Assembly (NCBI GenBank): GCA_965276765.1
Contig: OZ255627.1
Span: forward strand, 4,588,001 to 4,652,000
Direction: 5' to 3'
Source: G965276765 sp965276765
Lineage (GTDB): Bacteria > Actinomycetota > Acidimicrobiia > Acidimicrobiales > Palsa-688
DNA length: 64,000 nt
The position numbers and the translations under genes are program-made. Under the pieces are notes generated by a model. That model was not told the origin of the DNA and made no database searches. It saw nothing but the letters and a program-made list of their open reading frames with translations. Below are positions 7,545-15,415 of the stretch, in pieces; position 1 is the stretch's first letter; each line of letters begins with the position of its first letter.

Positions 7545-8429
7545 ATGACAGAGAAGAGAAAGAGGCCGGTGGCCGCCTTTCGCAGCGAGGGCCAGGAGGC
7601 CGCCTTTACGGCCGCCTACGAGGCTGCGCTCACGCTGTGGCCGTTGCCTGTCACCTCCATCGACGTGCCCGGCAACTTCGGCACGACTCACCTGCAGCGA
7701 TGCGGTCCCGAGGACGGCGCGCCGATCCTCCTATTGCACGGCGGAGGTTGCACCTCGACGGTGTGGTGGGCCAACGTCGCAGGCCTCGGCCGGACGCATT
7801 GCGTCTACGCCGTTGATCAGATCGGCGATACCGGCCTGAGCATCCCGTCCGGCCGGCCCGTCCGCAGCATCGGCGACCTGATGGGCTGGCTCGACGGCCT
7901 CATCGACGGACTCGGCGTGGATGCCGCGGCGCTCTGTGGCCACTCTTACGGTGGATGGCTGGCACTCAACTACGCCCTTCACGCTCCCGAGCGGGTGACG
8001 AGGATGGCGCTGCTCGACCCGACGACGTGCTTCGGCGGTCTAAGCCTCCGCTACAGGCTTCGCGCCATCCCGCTCTTCGCTCGCCCGTCCGCCGAACGCA
8101 TGCGCCGCTTCCTCGAGTGGGAAACGGATGGTGCCGCCCTCGACCCGGCATCGTTGACCCTGGCCTGCATGGGGGTTGGCGAGTTTCAAAGGTCGAAGGT
8201 CGTCATGCCCCGGCGCCCATCCGATGACCGACTACGCCGGTCGACCGTGCCGACGCTGCTGGTCCTGGCCGAGGAGAGCAAGGCTCACGATGCCCGGCGG
8301 ATAGGCGAGCACGCCAAGCAGCTCATCTCGCAGCTGACGACCGTCGTGCTCCCCGGCGCCACCCACCACACCATCCCCACCCTGAACCCGGACCGACTGA
8401 ACCGGGCCCTCGCCCAGTTCCTGGTGTAA
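7545..8429 (+). CDS. Alpha/beta hydrolase
   Basis: The start chosen is ATG 7545, preceded by GAGAAGGAG; a GTG at 7521 is also in frame. The 294-aa protein has LLLHGGGCTSTVW (oxyanion-hole region), the nucleophile elbow LCGHSYGGWLAL (GxSxG Ser), VLAEESKAHD (region of the acidic residue) and PGATHHTIPT with the catalytic His. The Ser-acid-His triad is therefore present. It is divergent from a MarR regulator, suggesting induction by a small aromatic or lipophilic compound. Substrate unknown. Confidence 0.85.
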   Translation: MTEKRKRPVAAFRSEGQEAAFTAAYEAALTLWPLPVTSIDVPGNFGTTHLQRCGPEDGAPILLLHGGGCTSTVWWANVAGLGRTHCVYAVDQIGDTGLSIPSGRPVRSIGDLMGWLDGLIDGLGVDAAALCGHSYGGWLALNYALHAPERVTRMALLDPTTCFGGLSLRYRLRAIPLFARPSAERMRRFLEWETDGAALDPASLTLACMGVGEFQRSKVVMPRRPSDDRLRRSTVPTLLVLAEESKAHDARRIGEHAKQLISQLTTVVLPGATHHTIPTLNPDRLNRALAQFLV

Positions 8430-8441
8430 ACGCGACGACTT

Positions 8442-8816
8442 CTACTTGTGCTGCGGCGTGAAGCTGGTCGAGCACCGAGCCGTTGTCCGACCAGAGGTCA
8501 CGACGACGGTCACGTTCACCTTGTAGCCGGGGGTCGCGCCCGAGATGTCATAGGGGATCGACGCCCGCCCGGCGTTGTTTGCCGTCGCCCGGTGTGTGGT
8601 AGCTGTCGTCTTGTAGTGGGCGGTGCTTCGCACGTGGACCAGCCTTGTCGTTCGCACGTCGACATCGGTCGTGGAGTAATCCTTCGGCCGCGAGTTGCTC
8701 ATCGATGCCGAGCAGCTCAGCGCCTTGGTCGGCGACGCGCCGGCGGAACCAGCCAACAAGACCAGGGTTGTGACGGCCAGCGCGCCGGTCGCAGCCAGCG
8801 ACGAAAGGCGGCTCAT
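8442..8816 (-). CDS. Small secreted protein
   Basis: The 124-aa protein has a Sec signal peptide: basic MSR, a hydrophobic core (ALAVTTLVLLAGSAGA) and a cleavage-like AGA-SP. The mature part of about 97 residues is Thr/Ser-rich and beta-prone, with two Cys (positions 35 and about 116) that could pair. It converges on the hydrolase with 12 nt between stops. I recognise no family. Confidence 0.7.
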   Translation of the reverse strand: MSRLSSLAATGALAVTTLVLLAGSAGASPTKALSCSASMSNSRPKDYSTTDVDVRTTRLVHVRSTAHYKTTATTHRATANNAGRASIPYDISGATPGYKVNVTVVVTSGRTTARCSTSFTPQHK

Positions 8817-9046
8817 GGCGGGACCTCCTTCGGATACCCGCTGGGTGCGGGCCTGGGCAAGATAGCCCTCACTGTTACGGCCAGGCTCGGCGCTTCCTTC
8901 TTTTCGCCCGCACCCCGACCGTCCCCACGGGTTCGACCCTTGGCGCCCTTCTCACTCGGAACCCGTTCCATCCCAGCCTCGGAGTGAGCCCGCCGCTCCT
9001 CGTCGGGTGAGATCGCTTGATTGACGAGTTGACCAGGGGCGACCGC

Positions 9047-9646
9047 TCATGGCCGCGCCTCTTGTACGACACCGGCGATGACCGTGGTCACGACCTGGTG
9101 GACGGCTCCGGCCTCGAGCGGCGTGCCTTTCCGGTCGGCGAACAGCAGGTGCCCGGCCCCGATCAGCGTGGGAGCGAGCGTGTCAACGTCGGCGCCCGCC
9201 GCGATGCGACCCAGGGCCCGCTCGGCAGTGAGGTAGGAGGAGATCATGGCGCTTGCTTCAGTCAGGACCGGGACGCCAGCCGGCGTCGACTGGCGCAGCC
9301 GGGCGCGCAGGTCATCCCGGGAGATGACGAGGGCGACGATCGCCACGGCGACCGACGCGAACAGGTCCGTCAGCGCGTCCGTGAGGTTGCCTGCGACGGT
9401 GCCGGCCCCGGCGAGGTTGCGCAGGGCGGCGGCCTGGATGTCGATCCGGGCGATGCGGTCGGCCACGAGCTCGGCGAGGAAGGCGTCGAAGTCGGCGAAG
9501 TGTCGGTGCAGGACACCCTTGGCGCAGCCGGCCTCCGTGGTGACCGCCCGGCTGGTCAGCGCGCTCGGCCCGTCGCGAAGCAGAACTCGCTCGGCGGCGT
9601 CGAACAGGTGCTCGCGCGCGTCGCGGATCGCTAGCCCCGTCGGCAC
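9047..9646 (-). CDS. TetR-family transcriptional regulator
   Basis: The 199-aa protein starts at GTG 9646 with AGGAGG six nt upstream. Its N-terminus is a TetR helix-turn-helix (HLFDAAERVLLRDG, LTSRAVTTEAGCAKGVLHRHF, DFDAFLAEL). The C-terminal all-helical ligand domain is not conserved enough to suggest a ligand. It is divergent from the methyltransferase; two near-identical palindromes in the intergenic region are its likely operators, implying autoregulation and control of the methyltransferase. Confidence 0.88.
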   Translation of the reverse strand: MPTGLAIRDAREHLFDAAERVLLRDGPSALTSRAVTTEAGCAKGVLHRHFADFDAFLAELVADRIARIDIQAAALRNLAGAGTVAGNLTDALTDLFASVAVAIVALVISRDDLRARLRQSTPAGVPVLTEASAMISSYLTAERALGRIAAGADVDTLAPTLIGAGHLLFADRKGTPLEAGAVHQVVTTVIAGVVQEARP

Positions 9647-9684
9647 GGCGCACCTCCTCGCTCTCTTCGCTCGGCCCTAACCTG

Positions 9685-9732
9685 TTGACGAGTGGGCACA
9701 CGCCCATTTATAGTGGGCGCATGCCCACTATA
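9685..9732 (+). promoter_or_regulatory. Promoter with two TetR-type operators
   Basis: TTGACG (9685-9690) and TATAGT (9709-9714) are -35/-10-like with an 18-nt spacer. AGTGGGC-ACAC-GCCCATT (9691-9708) lies in the spacer. TATAGTGGGC-GCAT-GCCCACTATA (9709-9732), perfect over 10-bp arms, covers the -10 and the ATG at 9721. The centres are 21 bp apart, two helical turns. The predicted transcription start coincides with the ATG, so the mRNA is probably leaderless. Confidence 0.75.
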
Positions 9733-10548
9733 CCGCCGGGGCGAGCGGCTCGTTCCGAACACGAGTCTCATCAATACCGCCAGATGGCGGAGTCGTTCGG
9801 CTCCGACCCCGAACGCTACGACAGGTCCCGGCCCCGCTACCCCGCAGCGATGGTCGATCGGATCGTCGCCGCCAGCCCCGGACCCGACGTCCTCGACGTC
9901 GGCATCGGCACCGGCATCTCCGCCCGAGCGTTCCACGCGGCCGGTTGCAGGGTGCTCGGAGTCGACGTAGACACCAGGATGGCGGAGTTCGCGCGCCGCG
10001 GCGGACTCGATGTCGAGGTGGCGACCTTCGAAGACTGGGACCCGGGCGGGCGGACATTCGACGCGGTCACCTCCGGGCAGACCTGGCACTGGGTAGACCC
10101 GGTCGCGGGAGCAGCAAAGGCGGCCGAAGTACTCCGGCCCTGTGGCCGGCTGGCCGTGTTCTGGAACGCCGGCCAACCACCGCCCGACGTGGCCGACGCC
10201 TTCTCCGAGATTTACCGCCGGGTTATGCCCGACTCGCTCACTGCCCGCGGAGGGACGACGTCGACCTTGGCCGGATACTCGACGCTGTGCACCAGGACGG
10301 CGGAGGGCATACGGGAGGTGGGCGCGTTCGGCGACCCGGAGCAGTGGCAATTCGAATGGGACCGCTCCTACACGTGCGCCGAGTGGTTAGACCAGCTGCC
10401 TACCAGTGGCGATGCCAGCCAGTACCCGCCGGCCAAGCTGGAAGAGGTCGTGGCGGGCATCGGGGCCGCTATCGACGCGGTGGGAGGCCGCTTCACGATG
10501 CGCTACACCGCAGTGGTAGCCACCGCGGCGCGAACCGGACGACACTGA
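9721..10548 (+). CDS. Class I SAM-dependent methyltransferase
   Basis: The 275-aa protein has motif I VLDVGIGTGISARAF, an acidic residue after beta-2 (VLGVDVD), motif II-like FDAVTSGQTWHWVD and a post-motif LRPCGRLAVFW. This is the UbiE/methyltransferase-11 type. The ATG at 9721 lies within the second operator, about 7 nt after a TATAGT -10, consistent with leaderless translation; ATG 9784 is the alternative. It is divergent from the TetR gene and likely induced by the TetR ligand. Substrate unknown. Confidence 0.85.
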   Translation: MPTIPPGRAARSEHESHQYRQMAESFGSDPERYDRSRPRYPAAMVDRIVAASPGPDVLDVGIGTGISARAFHAAGCRVLGVDVDTRMAEFARRGGLDVEVATFEDWDPGGRTFDAVTSGQTWHWVDPVAGAAKAAEVLRPCGRLAVFWNAGQPPPDVADAFSEIYRRVMPDSLTARGGTTSTLAGYSTLCTRTAEGIREVGAFGDPEQWQFEWDRSYTCAEWLDQLPTSGDASQYPPAKLEEVVAGIGAAIDAVGGRFTMRYTAVVATAARTGRH

Positions 10549-10709
10549 CGGCCACGGCATACAACCAGGCGAAAACCTCAGAGGTTTGTCGGGACGATCA
10601 ACGTCAGACGAGCAGGCGCGAAGCAAAGTGAGAATCTTCTGCTGGAGGTGAGCACCGATCGGTGTCGGCATGTACCTTCCCGGCGGACTCTCAAACAGAA
10701 AGGCCCGCC

Positions 10710-11156
10710 GTGAAACCGATACGTCGCGTCGCGACCCTCGTCGCCGCCGGCTTGGTTCCCCTCGCCGCAGTCGCCGTGAGCCCGTCGCCCGCAGGCGCAG
10801 CGCCGGCCGTTTCGGCGGCGAGTAAGTCAAGGGTGTACGTCCGCGACTGCTTAGGCACGTCCTACCGTGTCAAACCGGGCACGTTCGTCGTCGCCTGCGG
10901 CGATGGCGGCGTCTACGTGAAGAGCATCAGGTGGTCCAACTGGGGCGCCCGGCGAGCGCACGGGTCAGGGACGCTAGGAGAGAACAACTGCATACCCAAC
11001 TGCGCTCGCGGCCACTTCCACTTCGAGCCGACGTCTATCACCTTGACCCGGCTTGCCCGGCGTCATGGCCGGAGAGACTACGGGTACGTGACCGTGCTGC
11101 CCAAGGCCCCCAACCGCTACCACTTCCGAAACATCCGCTATTCCCTCCCCAACTGA
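10710..11156 (+). CDS. Small secreted protein
   Basis: The GTG at 10710 follows AGAAAGG with 6-nt spacing and gives a 148-aa protein. A Sec signal peptide is clear: KPIRR, a hydrophobic core (VATLVAAGLVPLAAVAV), and a PAGAAPA cleavage region. The mature part has four Cys (RDCLG, VVACGD, ENNCIPNC) and motifs such as WSNWG and GSG that are common in short actinobacterial secreted proteins. No catalytic motif is recognised. A short dyad (AAACCTC-A-GAGGTTT, 10573-10587) lies upstream. Confidence 0.72.
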   Translation: MKPIRRVATLVAAGLVPLAAVAVSPSPAGAAPAVSAASKSRVYVRDCLGTSYRVKPGTFVVACGDGGVYVKSIRWSNWGARRAHGSGTLGENNCIPNCARGHFHFEPTSITLTRLARRHGRRDYGYVTVLPKAPNRYHFRNIRYSLPN

Positions 11157-11215
11157 GCGGATTCGCAAGAGGCGGGGCAGTCGGTGCAGGCACGGGACGC
11201 CATGCCTCATGGTAG

Positions 11216-11229
11216 CGAACGTATGTTCG
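11216..11229. promoter_or_regulatory. Putative LexA (SOS) box
   Basis: CGAAC-GTAT-GTTCG is a perfect palindrome matching the actinobacterial LexA consensus (GAAC-N4-GTTC core). It lies 41 bp upstream of the ATG of the 65-aa gene. The embedded TATGTT could serve as the -10 element, so LexA would block the promoter. Confidence 0.65.
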
Positions 11230-11270
11230 AACCACAACGCGGTGGCCGGGATGGGACCTACCCTCCGGTC

Positions 11271-11468
11271 ATGAACAGCTACTCGGTACACCTGCGCTCC
11301 AAGTCCGTCAGCGTTCAGGTCATCGCGACGTACTTCGTGGTCAGGGACGGTGTCTTGCAGTTCAGCCGAGGCTCGGGCACCAGCCATGATCCCATGAACA
11401 CGTTTATCGCCGCGTTTCCACTCGACGAGGTGAGTTACGTCCTCGTCGACGAAGCCCGTGCCGCTTAG
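11271..11468 (+). CDS. Small hypothetical protein downstream of an SOS box
   Basis: The 65-aa ORF starts MNSYSVHLRSKSVSV and has an alternating hydrophobic/polar beta-rich pattern (VQVIATYFVVRDGVLQFSRG, then AAFPLDEVSYVLVDE). It is not recognisable as a known family. An in-frame ATG at 11223 lies inside the SOS box; I prefer 11271 because the box should overlap the promoter. No strong ribosome-binding site is seen. Expression may be induced by DNA damage. Confidence 0.5.
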   Translation: MNSYSVHLRSKSVSVQVIATYFVVRDGVLQFSRGSGTSHDPMNTFIAAFPLDEVSYVLVDEARAA

Positions 11469-11501
11469 AGAGACACCTTCTCCGGGCGACCTGACCACCG
11501 A

Positions 11502-11738
11502 TCAATCTTCGGGAAGAGCAGCAAAGTCACGCTTGGTTCCCTTATACCACGCCATTCCCGAAATGGGATGTTTCCACCTGCCTTTCATATCTTTCAGGGC
11601 ACTTTTGTGCGTTTCGTCGCCACCTGCGACCATTTCTTTTAGATGATTATCCTCCGCTTTGATAACCTCATCAGCGGTATTTCCATGGAGCGGTAAATCA
11701 CATGGTCCGCCCAATTGTTTACATGTCATCGTTTTCAT
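11502..11738 (-). CDS. DUF1059-like small protein
   Basis: The 78-aa protein starts MKTMTCKQLGGPCDLPLHG, matching the DUF1059 opening with its conserved Cys pair, and continues through a helical middle (ADEVIKAEDNHLKEMV) to a C-terminal WYKGTKRDFAALPED. An AAGGA stretch precedes the ATG. Base composition from about 11,500 to 11,770 is visibly AT-richer than all neighbours and codons such as AAA, TGT and ATA appear, which suggests transfer from a lower-GC donor. Function unknown. Confidence 0.75.
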   Translation of the reverse strand: MKTMTCKQLGGPCDLPLHGNTADEVIKAEDNHLKEMVAGGDETHKSALKDMKGRWKHPISGMAWYKGTKRDFAALPED

Positions 11739-11860
11739 ACGTCTCGCTTCCTTTTATAGATCTTGGCCGTCAACTAGGACGAGTTGCAACGGATGAGAGA
11801 TCTCGACTCAGCGCCCCATCGTGGCGTCTGTGCTGGTCAAGACTGCGATCGCCGGACGGC

Positions 11861-12262
11861 TCAGCGCAGTTCCTGGATGCGAACGAGGTTGCCCGACGGG
11901 TCGCGGACCGCGCAGTCGCGCACTCCCCAGGGTTGGGATGCCGGCTCTTGGAGCACCTCGGCGCCCGACGCCCGAACCTTCTCGAAGGTGGCGTCGAGGT
12001 CGTCGGAGCTGAAGATCGCAGCCTGCAGGGACCCCTGTGTCACGAGTGACAGGAGAGCGTCGCCCTCGGCCTGCGAACGACCGCCGTGCGGCTGGGAGAG
12101 GACGATGCTGACGTCCTGCCCCGAGGCCCCGACGGTGACCCAGCGGAAGCCGTCAGACGCGACATCGTTGCGGACTTCGAGGCCGAGCGCATCGCGGTAG
12201 AAGCCCAGCGCGGCGTCGGGGTCGTGGACGGGGATGAACGTTGCGAAGAGGGTGACTGCCAT
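11861..12262 (-). CDS. VOC (glyoxalase/bleomycin-resistance-like) protein
   Basis: The 133-aa protein starts at ATG 12262 (MAVTLFATFIPVHDPDAAL). It shows the betaalphabetabetabeta repeats of the vicinal-oxygen-chelate fold: ALGFYRDALGLEVRND, then FRWVTVGASG in the first half, and ATFEKVRASGAEVLQEP, then CAVRDPSGNLVRIQE in the second. The usual C-terminal metal-ligand Glu is in IQE. It sits 130 bp downstream of an AraC regulator on the same strand; AraC/VOC pairs of this kind are common in actinobacteria. Substrate unknown. Confidence 0.85.
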   Translation of the reverse strand: MAVTLFATFIPVHDPDAALGFYRDALGLEVRNDVASDGFRWVTVGASGQDVSIVLSQPHGGRSQAEGDALLSLVTQGSLQAAIFSSDDLDATFEKVRASGAEVLQEPASQPWGVRDCAVRDPSGNLVRIQELR

Positions 12263-12392
12263 GCGATGAGCGTAGGAGCACCGACCCGTCGTGTGCTTCT
12301 CCGATCCTGCTCGGTGCCGGGGCGGGGTTGGGTAATCCGGTGTGCCGACATGCCCCGTTCGCTGCCGACCCATCGGCGCAGGTCGCCAGCGC

Positions 12393-12803
12393 TCAGACTG
12401 TGACCGTGGTACGACGCGGTCGCGTTGCGAACATGCTCACACACGACGGAACGACCTCGAGGTCGCGGTGGTCGCGCGCGCGGTACTGCGACGGCACCAC
12501 GCCGACGATCTCGGTGAAGCGCGAGCTGAACGAGCCGAGCGACGTACAGCCGACAGCGACGCAGGTGTCGGTGACCGACTTCCCCTGACGCAGAAGAGCC
12601 TTCGCGCGCTCGATGCGTCGCGTCATGAGGTAGGAGTAGGGCGTCTCTCCATACGCCGCCCGGAACTTGCGCGAGAAGTGCGCGGGCGACATGAGCGCGG
12701 TACGCGCCATGGCCGGGAGATCGAGGGGCTGAACGTAGTCGCGGTCTATGAGGTCGCGCGCCCGGCGCAGGTGCACGAGGTCGGCGATCTCCTCTGGCGT
12801 CAT
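12393..12803 (-). CDS. AraC-family transcriptional regulator (HTH-only)
   Basis: At 136 aa from ATG 12803 this is a stand-alone AraC DNA-binding domain without a sensor domain. Visible are LDLPAMARTALMSPAHFSRKFRAAYG (first HTH), the linker PYSYLMTRRIERAKALLR, and the second HTH SVTDTCVAVGCTSLGSFSSRF, ending SQYRAR. A GTG at 12842 with AAAGAGG upstream would add 13 residues. It probably controls the downstream VOC gene. Confidence 0.85.
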   Translation of the reverse strand: MTPEEIADLVHLRRARDLIDRDYVQPLDLPAMARTALMSPAHFSRKFRAAYGETPYSYLMTRRIERAKALLRQGKSVTDTCVAVGCTSLGSFSSRFTEIVGVVPSQYRARDHRDLEVVPSCVSMFATRPRRTTVTV

Positions 12804-12880
12804 GGCAAAAAGACGGTACCCGACCGGCCGGCCGACCATCACCGGCATCCTCTTTCGCGCCAGCCTCAACAACGAACCCG

Positions 12881-12900
12881 AACAACACCAAACAACACCA
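12881..12900. repeat. 10-bp direct repeat upstream of the AraC gene
   Basis: AACAACACCA occurs twice in tandem, followed by a related AATGACCAAA, in an AT-richer patch 80-100 bp upstream of the AraC start. AraC regulators often bind direct repeats, so this may be its operator; it may also be chance low complexity. Confidence 0.4.
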
Positions 12901-13049
12901 AATGACCAAACAAAGGAGACAACAGGGCCGAAACGCCTCAGCAGGGCCTCGCTCCCGGCGGACTGGTACATCCGGTACCCGTCCGGACGAGGTGCCCAGG
13001 CACGCCCCGGCGGCGTGACCAACGTTACGAAACTGGGTTGTCGATTTCG

Positions 13050-13122
13050 TGGGCGCTGAGGGACTCGAACCCCCGGCCACCGGCTTGTAAGGCCGGCGCT
13101 CTACCAACTGAGCTAAGCGCCC
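13050..13122 (-). tRNA. tRNA-Val (UAC)
   Basis: The 73-nt minus-strand sequence starts GGGCGCTTAGCTCAGTTGG and ends AGCGCCCA. The 7-bp acceptor stem (GGGCGCT/AGCGCCC) pairs fully. The anticodon loop CTTACAA sits on a CCGGC/GCCGG stem and gives anticodon TAC. The T-loop GGTTCGAGTCC is canonical. No genomic CCA follows. Confidence 0.97.
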
Positions 13123-13201
13123 GTGCAGGCCGCCATGCTAGAGGCCGGACATGCGTCGGGCACGGTGGGAGCCACCGGGCCCGACCTCATGGCGTCGCTG
13201 C

Positions 13202-13519
13202 TCATGCCGTCATCTGGATGTCGTCGGCAGGACGGTTCTTCGGCGGACGGCCCCGCTTCCGCTTCTGAGCCAGGATCTTGCCGTTGGCAAACAGCTCGCC
13301 GCCCCAGACGCCCCAGGGCTCTCTCCGCTCCATGGCCCCTTCGAGGCAGACGTCGATGAGGCTGCACTCGCCGCAGATCGCCTTGGCCCGTGCGATGTCG
13401 GGGATCTGATCCGAGAAGAACAGGTCGGTCAGCCCCCCGGTGCCGTCGCGACATCGAGCGTCGGCCCACTCGTCGAGCGGCTCGGTCTGCAGCTGGTCCA
13501 ACGCTTCGGTGGCAGACAT
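13202..13519 (-). CDS. WhiB-family Fe-S transcriptional regulator
   Basis: The 105-aa protein has four Fe-S Cys (23, 49, 52, 58; ARCRDG, ICGECSLIDVC), the GVWGGEL turn that contacts region 4 of the primary sigma factor, and a basic C-terminal KRKRGRPPKNRP resembling an AT-hook. These define WhiB proteins, which bind a [4Fe-4S] cluster and act with sigma-A. The GGGGGTGG run before ATG 13519 is a plausible ribosome-binding site. An intrinsic terminator separates it from the upstream small gene. Confidence 0.93.
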   Translation of the reverse strand: MSATEALDQLQTEPLDEWADARCRDGTGGLTDLFFSDQIPDIARAKAICGECSLIDVCLEGAMERREPWGVWGGELFANGKILAQKRKRGRPPKNRPADDIQMTA

Positions 13520-13560
13520 CTCGCCACCCCCTTTCCCTGTAGTGGTTCTCTGTTTTCGAG

Positions 13561-13595
13561 GAACGAAAAAGGCCGCCGGGAGATCCCGGCGGCCT
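13561..13595 (-). terminator. Rho-independent terminator of the small gene upstream of whiB
   Basis: A perfect 12-bp stem (AGGCCGCCGGGA at 13570-13581 with TCCCGGCGGCCT at 13584-13595) and a GA loop is followed on the minus strand by TTTTTCG. It would end transcription from the 13,843 gene before whiB. Confidence 0.85.
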
Positions 13596-13624
13596 CTGAG
13601 CCTTCCTTCCGAACCTGCGACTGG

Positions 13625-13843
13625 TCACCCAGTTCGAGGTTTCGGTGGACTCAGCGGCCGCACGTTGTTCATGAAGTTGGCGATCGCGCTCGGAGCCGTA
13701 CGCGTGATCCCGAGCCCGACGGTCACCGAGGCGGCGGTCCTCGATGCGGCGGTCCTCGATGCGGCGGAGTAGCCCTCCACGGCCGCGGGCGCGACGAAGT
13801 ACGAGGCTGGGATGGGCGTATCGGTCGCACGGATGCTCAACAC
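13625..13843 (-). CDS. Small hypothetical protein, Ala/Thr/Ser-rich
   Basis: The 72-aa ORF starts at GTG 13843, preceded by AGGAG with 7-nt spacing, and is followed by a clear terminator 30 bp after its stop; these support a real gene. The sequence (MLSIRATDTPIPASYFVAP...) contains a duplicated SRTAA segment from a 15-bp tandem repeat (about 13,728-13,765) and no recognisable domain or signal peptide. Confidence 0.5.
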   Translation of the reverse strand: MLSIRATDTPIPASYFVAPAAVEGYSAASRTAASRTAASVTVGLGITRTAPSAIANFMNNVRPLSPPKPRTG

Positions 13844-13990
13844 CAGGGCACTCCTCTCGGCATCGGCTTGGGGCTTTCGGCCAGCAACGCGCGGGGGCTC
13901 TCCCCGGGCTGCCGCCCGATCCCAGCACGGATCGACGCGTGAGTCAACCGATTTTCCGAAGTTTCAGGGGTCAACGTCGGGCGACCTCGC

Positions 13991-14554
13991 TCAGTCATGG
14001 TTCAGCCAAGCCGGGGCGTGCTGAAGCAGGTACCGGCTGACCTCCAAGGCCCGGTCGAAGGCCTGGCACAGGAGCTCCTCGCCGGCGAGGATCTGCCCGA
14101 GGGAGACATCTTGCTTGGCCACCACGGTGACCCGTCGCTCGGCCGCCTCGGTCGCCGACGCGTAACTGTCGATGGCCGACGACTCGAGGGGCAGGTCGAG
14201 ACCGCCGATCCCGGCGAGGTCGATGGCCAAGCGGAGCAGATCGGGACCGTTGGACAGCGGCGGAAGAGCCCAGGTGAAGGTCACGGGAAACTTGAACTCG
14301 TCCGAAGGCTCGGCTCCTTCGGGGAGCTCGAGCACCTGGTCCTCGAAGGCCAAGAGCACCCGGGGCTCGACCTCGAGCGCGAGGTGCAAGTCAAGCGGTC
14401 CGTTGCACCCTTCCTCGGGATGCAACTCGACCTCCCAGGCCTGGCGCAGCGAGTAGGTCTCGACGAAGTGGCGCTCGTCGTGGACGTGGAATCCGTGCTC
14501 GACGGCATGATCCTTGAGCTCCGCCACGTACCCGGCGACGTCTATCACTGCCAC
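13991..14554 (-). CDS. Conserved-looking hypothetical protein
   Basis: Starting at GTG 14554 (MAVIDVAGYVAEL) gives 187 aa; GTG 14548 is an alternative, and the longer frame overlaps the divergent gene. The protein is acidic and mixed alpha/beta, with VELHPEEGCNGPLDLHLALEVEPR in the N-terminal half, TFTWALPPLSNGPDLLRLA in the centre and a helical C-terminus. No catalytic motif or membrane segment is visible. It is divergent from the IMPase-family gene across about 87 bp. Family not recognised. Confidence 0.65.
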   Translation of the reverse strand: MAVIDVAGYVAELKDHAVEHGFHVHDERHFVETYSLRQAWEVELHPEEGCNGPLDLHLALEVEPRVLLAFEDQVLELPEGAEPSDEFKFPVTFTWALPPLSNGPDLLRLAIDLAGIGGLDLPLESSAIDSYASATEAAERRVTVVAKQDVSLGQILAGEELLCQAFDRALEVSRYLLQHAPAWLNHD

Positions 14555-14641
14555 GCCATCAACCCTACCGCTACCGCCGAGAACCCTCGGTGGCAGACCC
14601 TGGTTTCTGCCGGCGGGTCGATACGAGTACCTTCGGCCGGC

Positions 14642-15400
14642 GTGGCCGACGACGATGTGCTCGCTGTGTTGCATCGGGTCGCAAGCGAGATCCGCCACGG
14701 TCTCGACGACCTCGACGACTGGGGTCTTGCCGGTACGAGAGAGGGCCAGTACCGAAGCGACCTGGTGGCCGACGGGGTCGCGCTCGAACTCCTCGAGGCA
14801 GCCGGCTTCGGCGTGCTCTCCGAGGAGTCCGGGATCCACCATCCGGAACGCCCGATCATGGTCGTGATCGACCCGGTCGACGGGTCCACCAACGCGTCAC
14901 GGAACCTGCCGTGGTGGGCGACGAGCCTGTGTGCCATCGACGCCCGAGGTCCCGTCGCATCGGTGGTCGTGAACCAGGCAACCGGTGCATCGTTTGATGC
15001 CGTCAGGGAGGGCGGCGCTCGCTGCGACGGCGTGCCAATCGCTCCGAGTGGCGCCACGTCGCTCTCCCATTCGATCCTCGCGTCCAATGGCTACCCAGGT
15101 CGGTACATCGGATGGGCCCAGTTCCGCTGCCTCGGTGCCGCTGCGCTCGATCTCTGCGCGGTGGCATGCGGCCAGCTCGATGTGTTCATCGACTGCGGCG
15201 AGACCTCGCTCGCCCCGTGGGACTACCTCGGTGGGATGCTCATCTGCCGGGAGGCGGGAGCCTTCGTCACCGAGGCCTTCGGTCGTGACCTCGTCGTCGT
15301 CGAGCATGGACCGAGGCGCACCGTTGTGGCCGCCGCGACCGGGGACCTGCTGGGCGAGGCGGTTGCGGCCAGGACCTCGCTCGCGACCGGCTCCCCTTGA
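14642..15400 (+). CDS. Inositol-monophosphatase-family phosphatase
   Basis: The 252-aa protein begins at GTG 14642. It carries the metal-binding signatures of the Li+-sensitive phosphatase family: EESG near residue 60, DPVDGSTNASRNLPW (Asp77, Asp80) and C-terminal APWDYLGGMLICREAGAFV. Family members hydrolyse inositol-1-phosphate, histidinol-phosphate, PAP or fructose bisphosphate; the sequence alone does not choose between these. No ribosome-binding site precedes the GTG, so translation may be leaderless. Confidence 0.88.
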   Translation: MADDDVLAVLHRVASEIRHGLDDLDDWGLAGTREGQYRSDLVADGVALELLEAAGFGVLSEESGIHHPERPIMVVIDPVDGSTNASRNLPWWATSLCAIDARGPVASVVVNQATGASFDAVREGGARCDGVPIAPSGATSLSHSILASNGYPGRYIGWAQFRCLGAAALDLCAVACGQLDVFIDCGETSLAPWDYLGGMLICREAGAFVTEAFGRDLVVVEHGPRRTVVAAATGDLLGEAVAARTSLATGSP

Positions 15401-15415
15401 GCCTGGTCGTATCGC

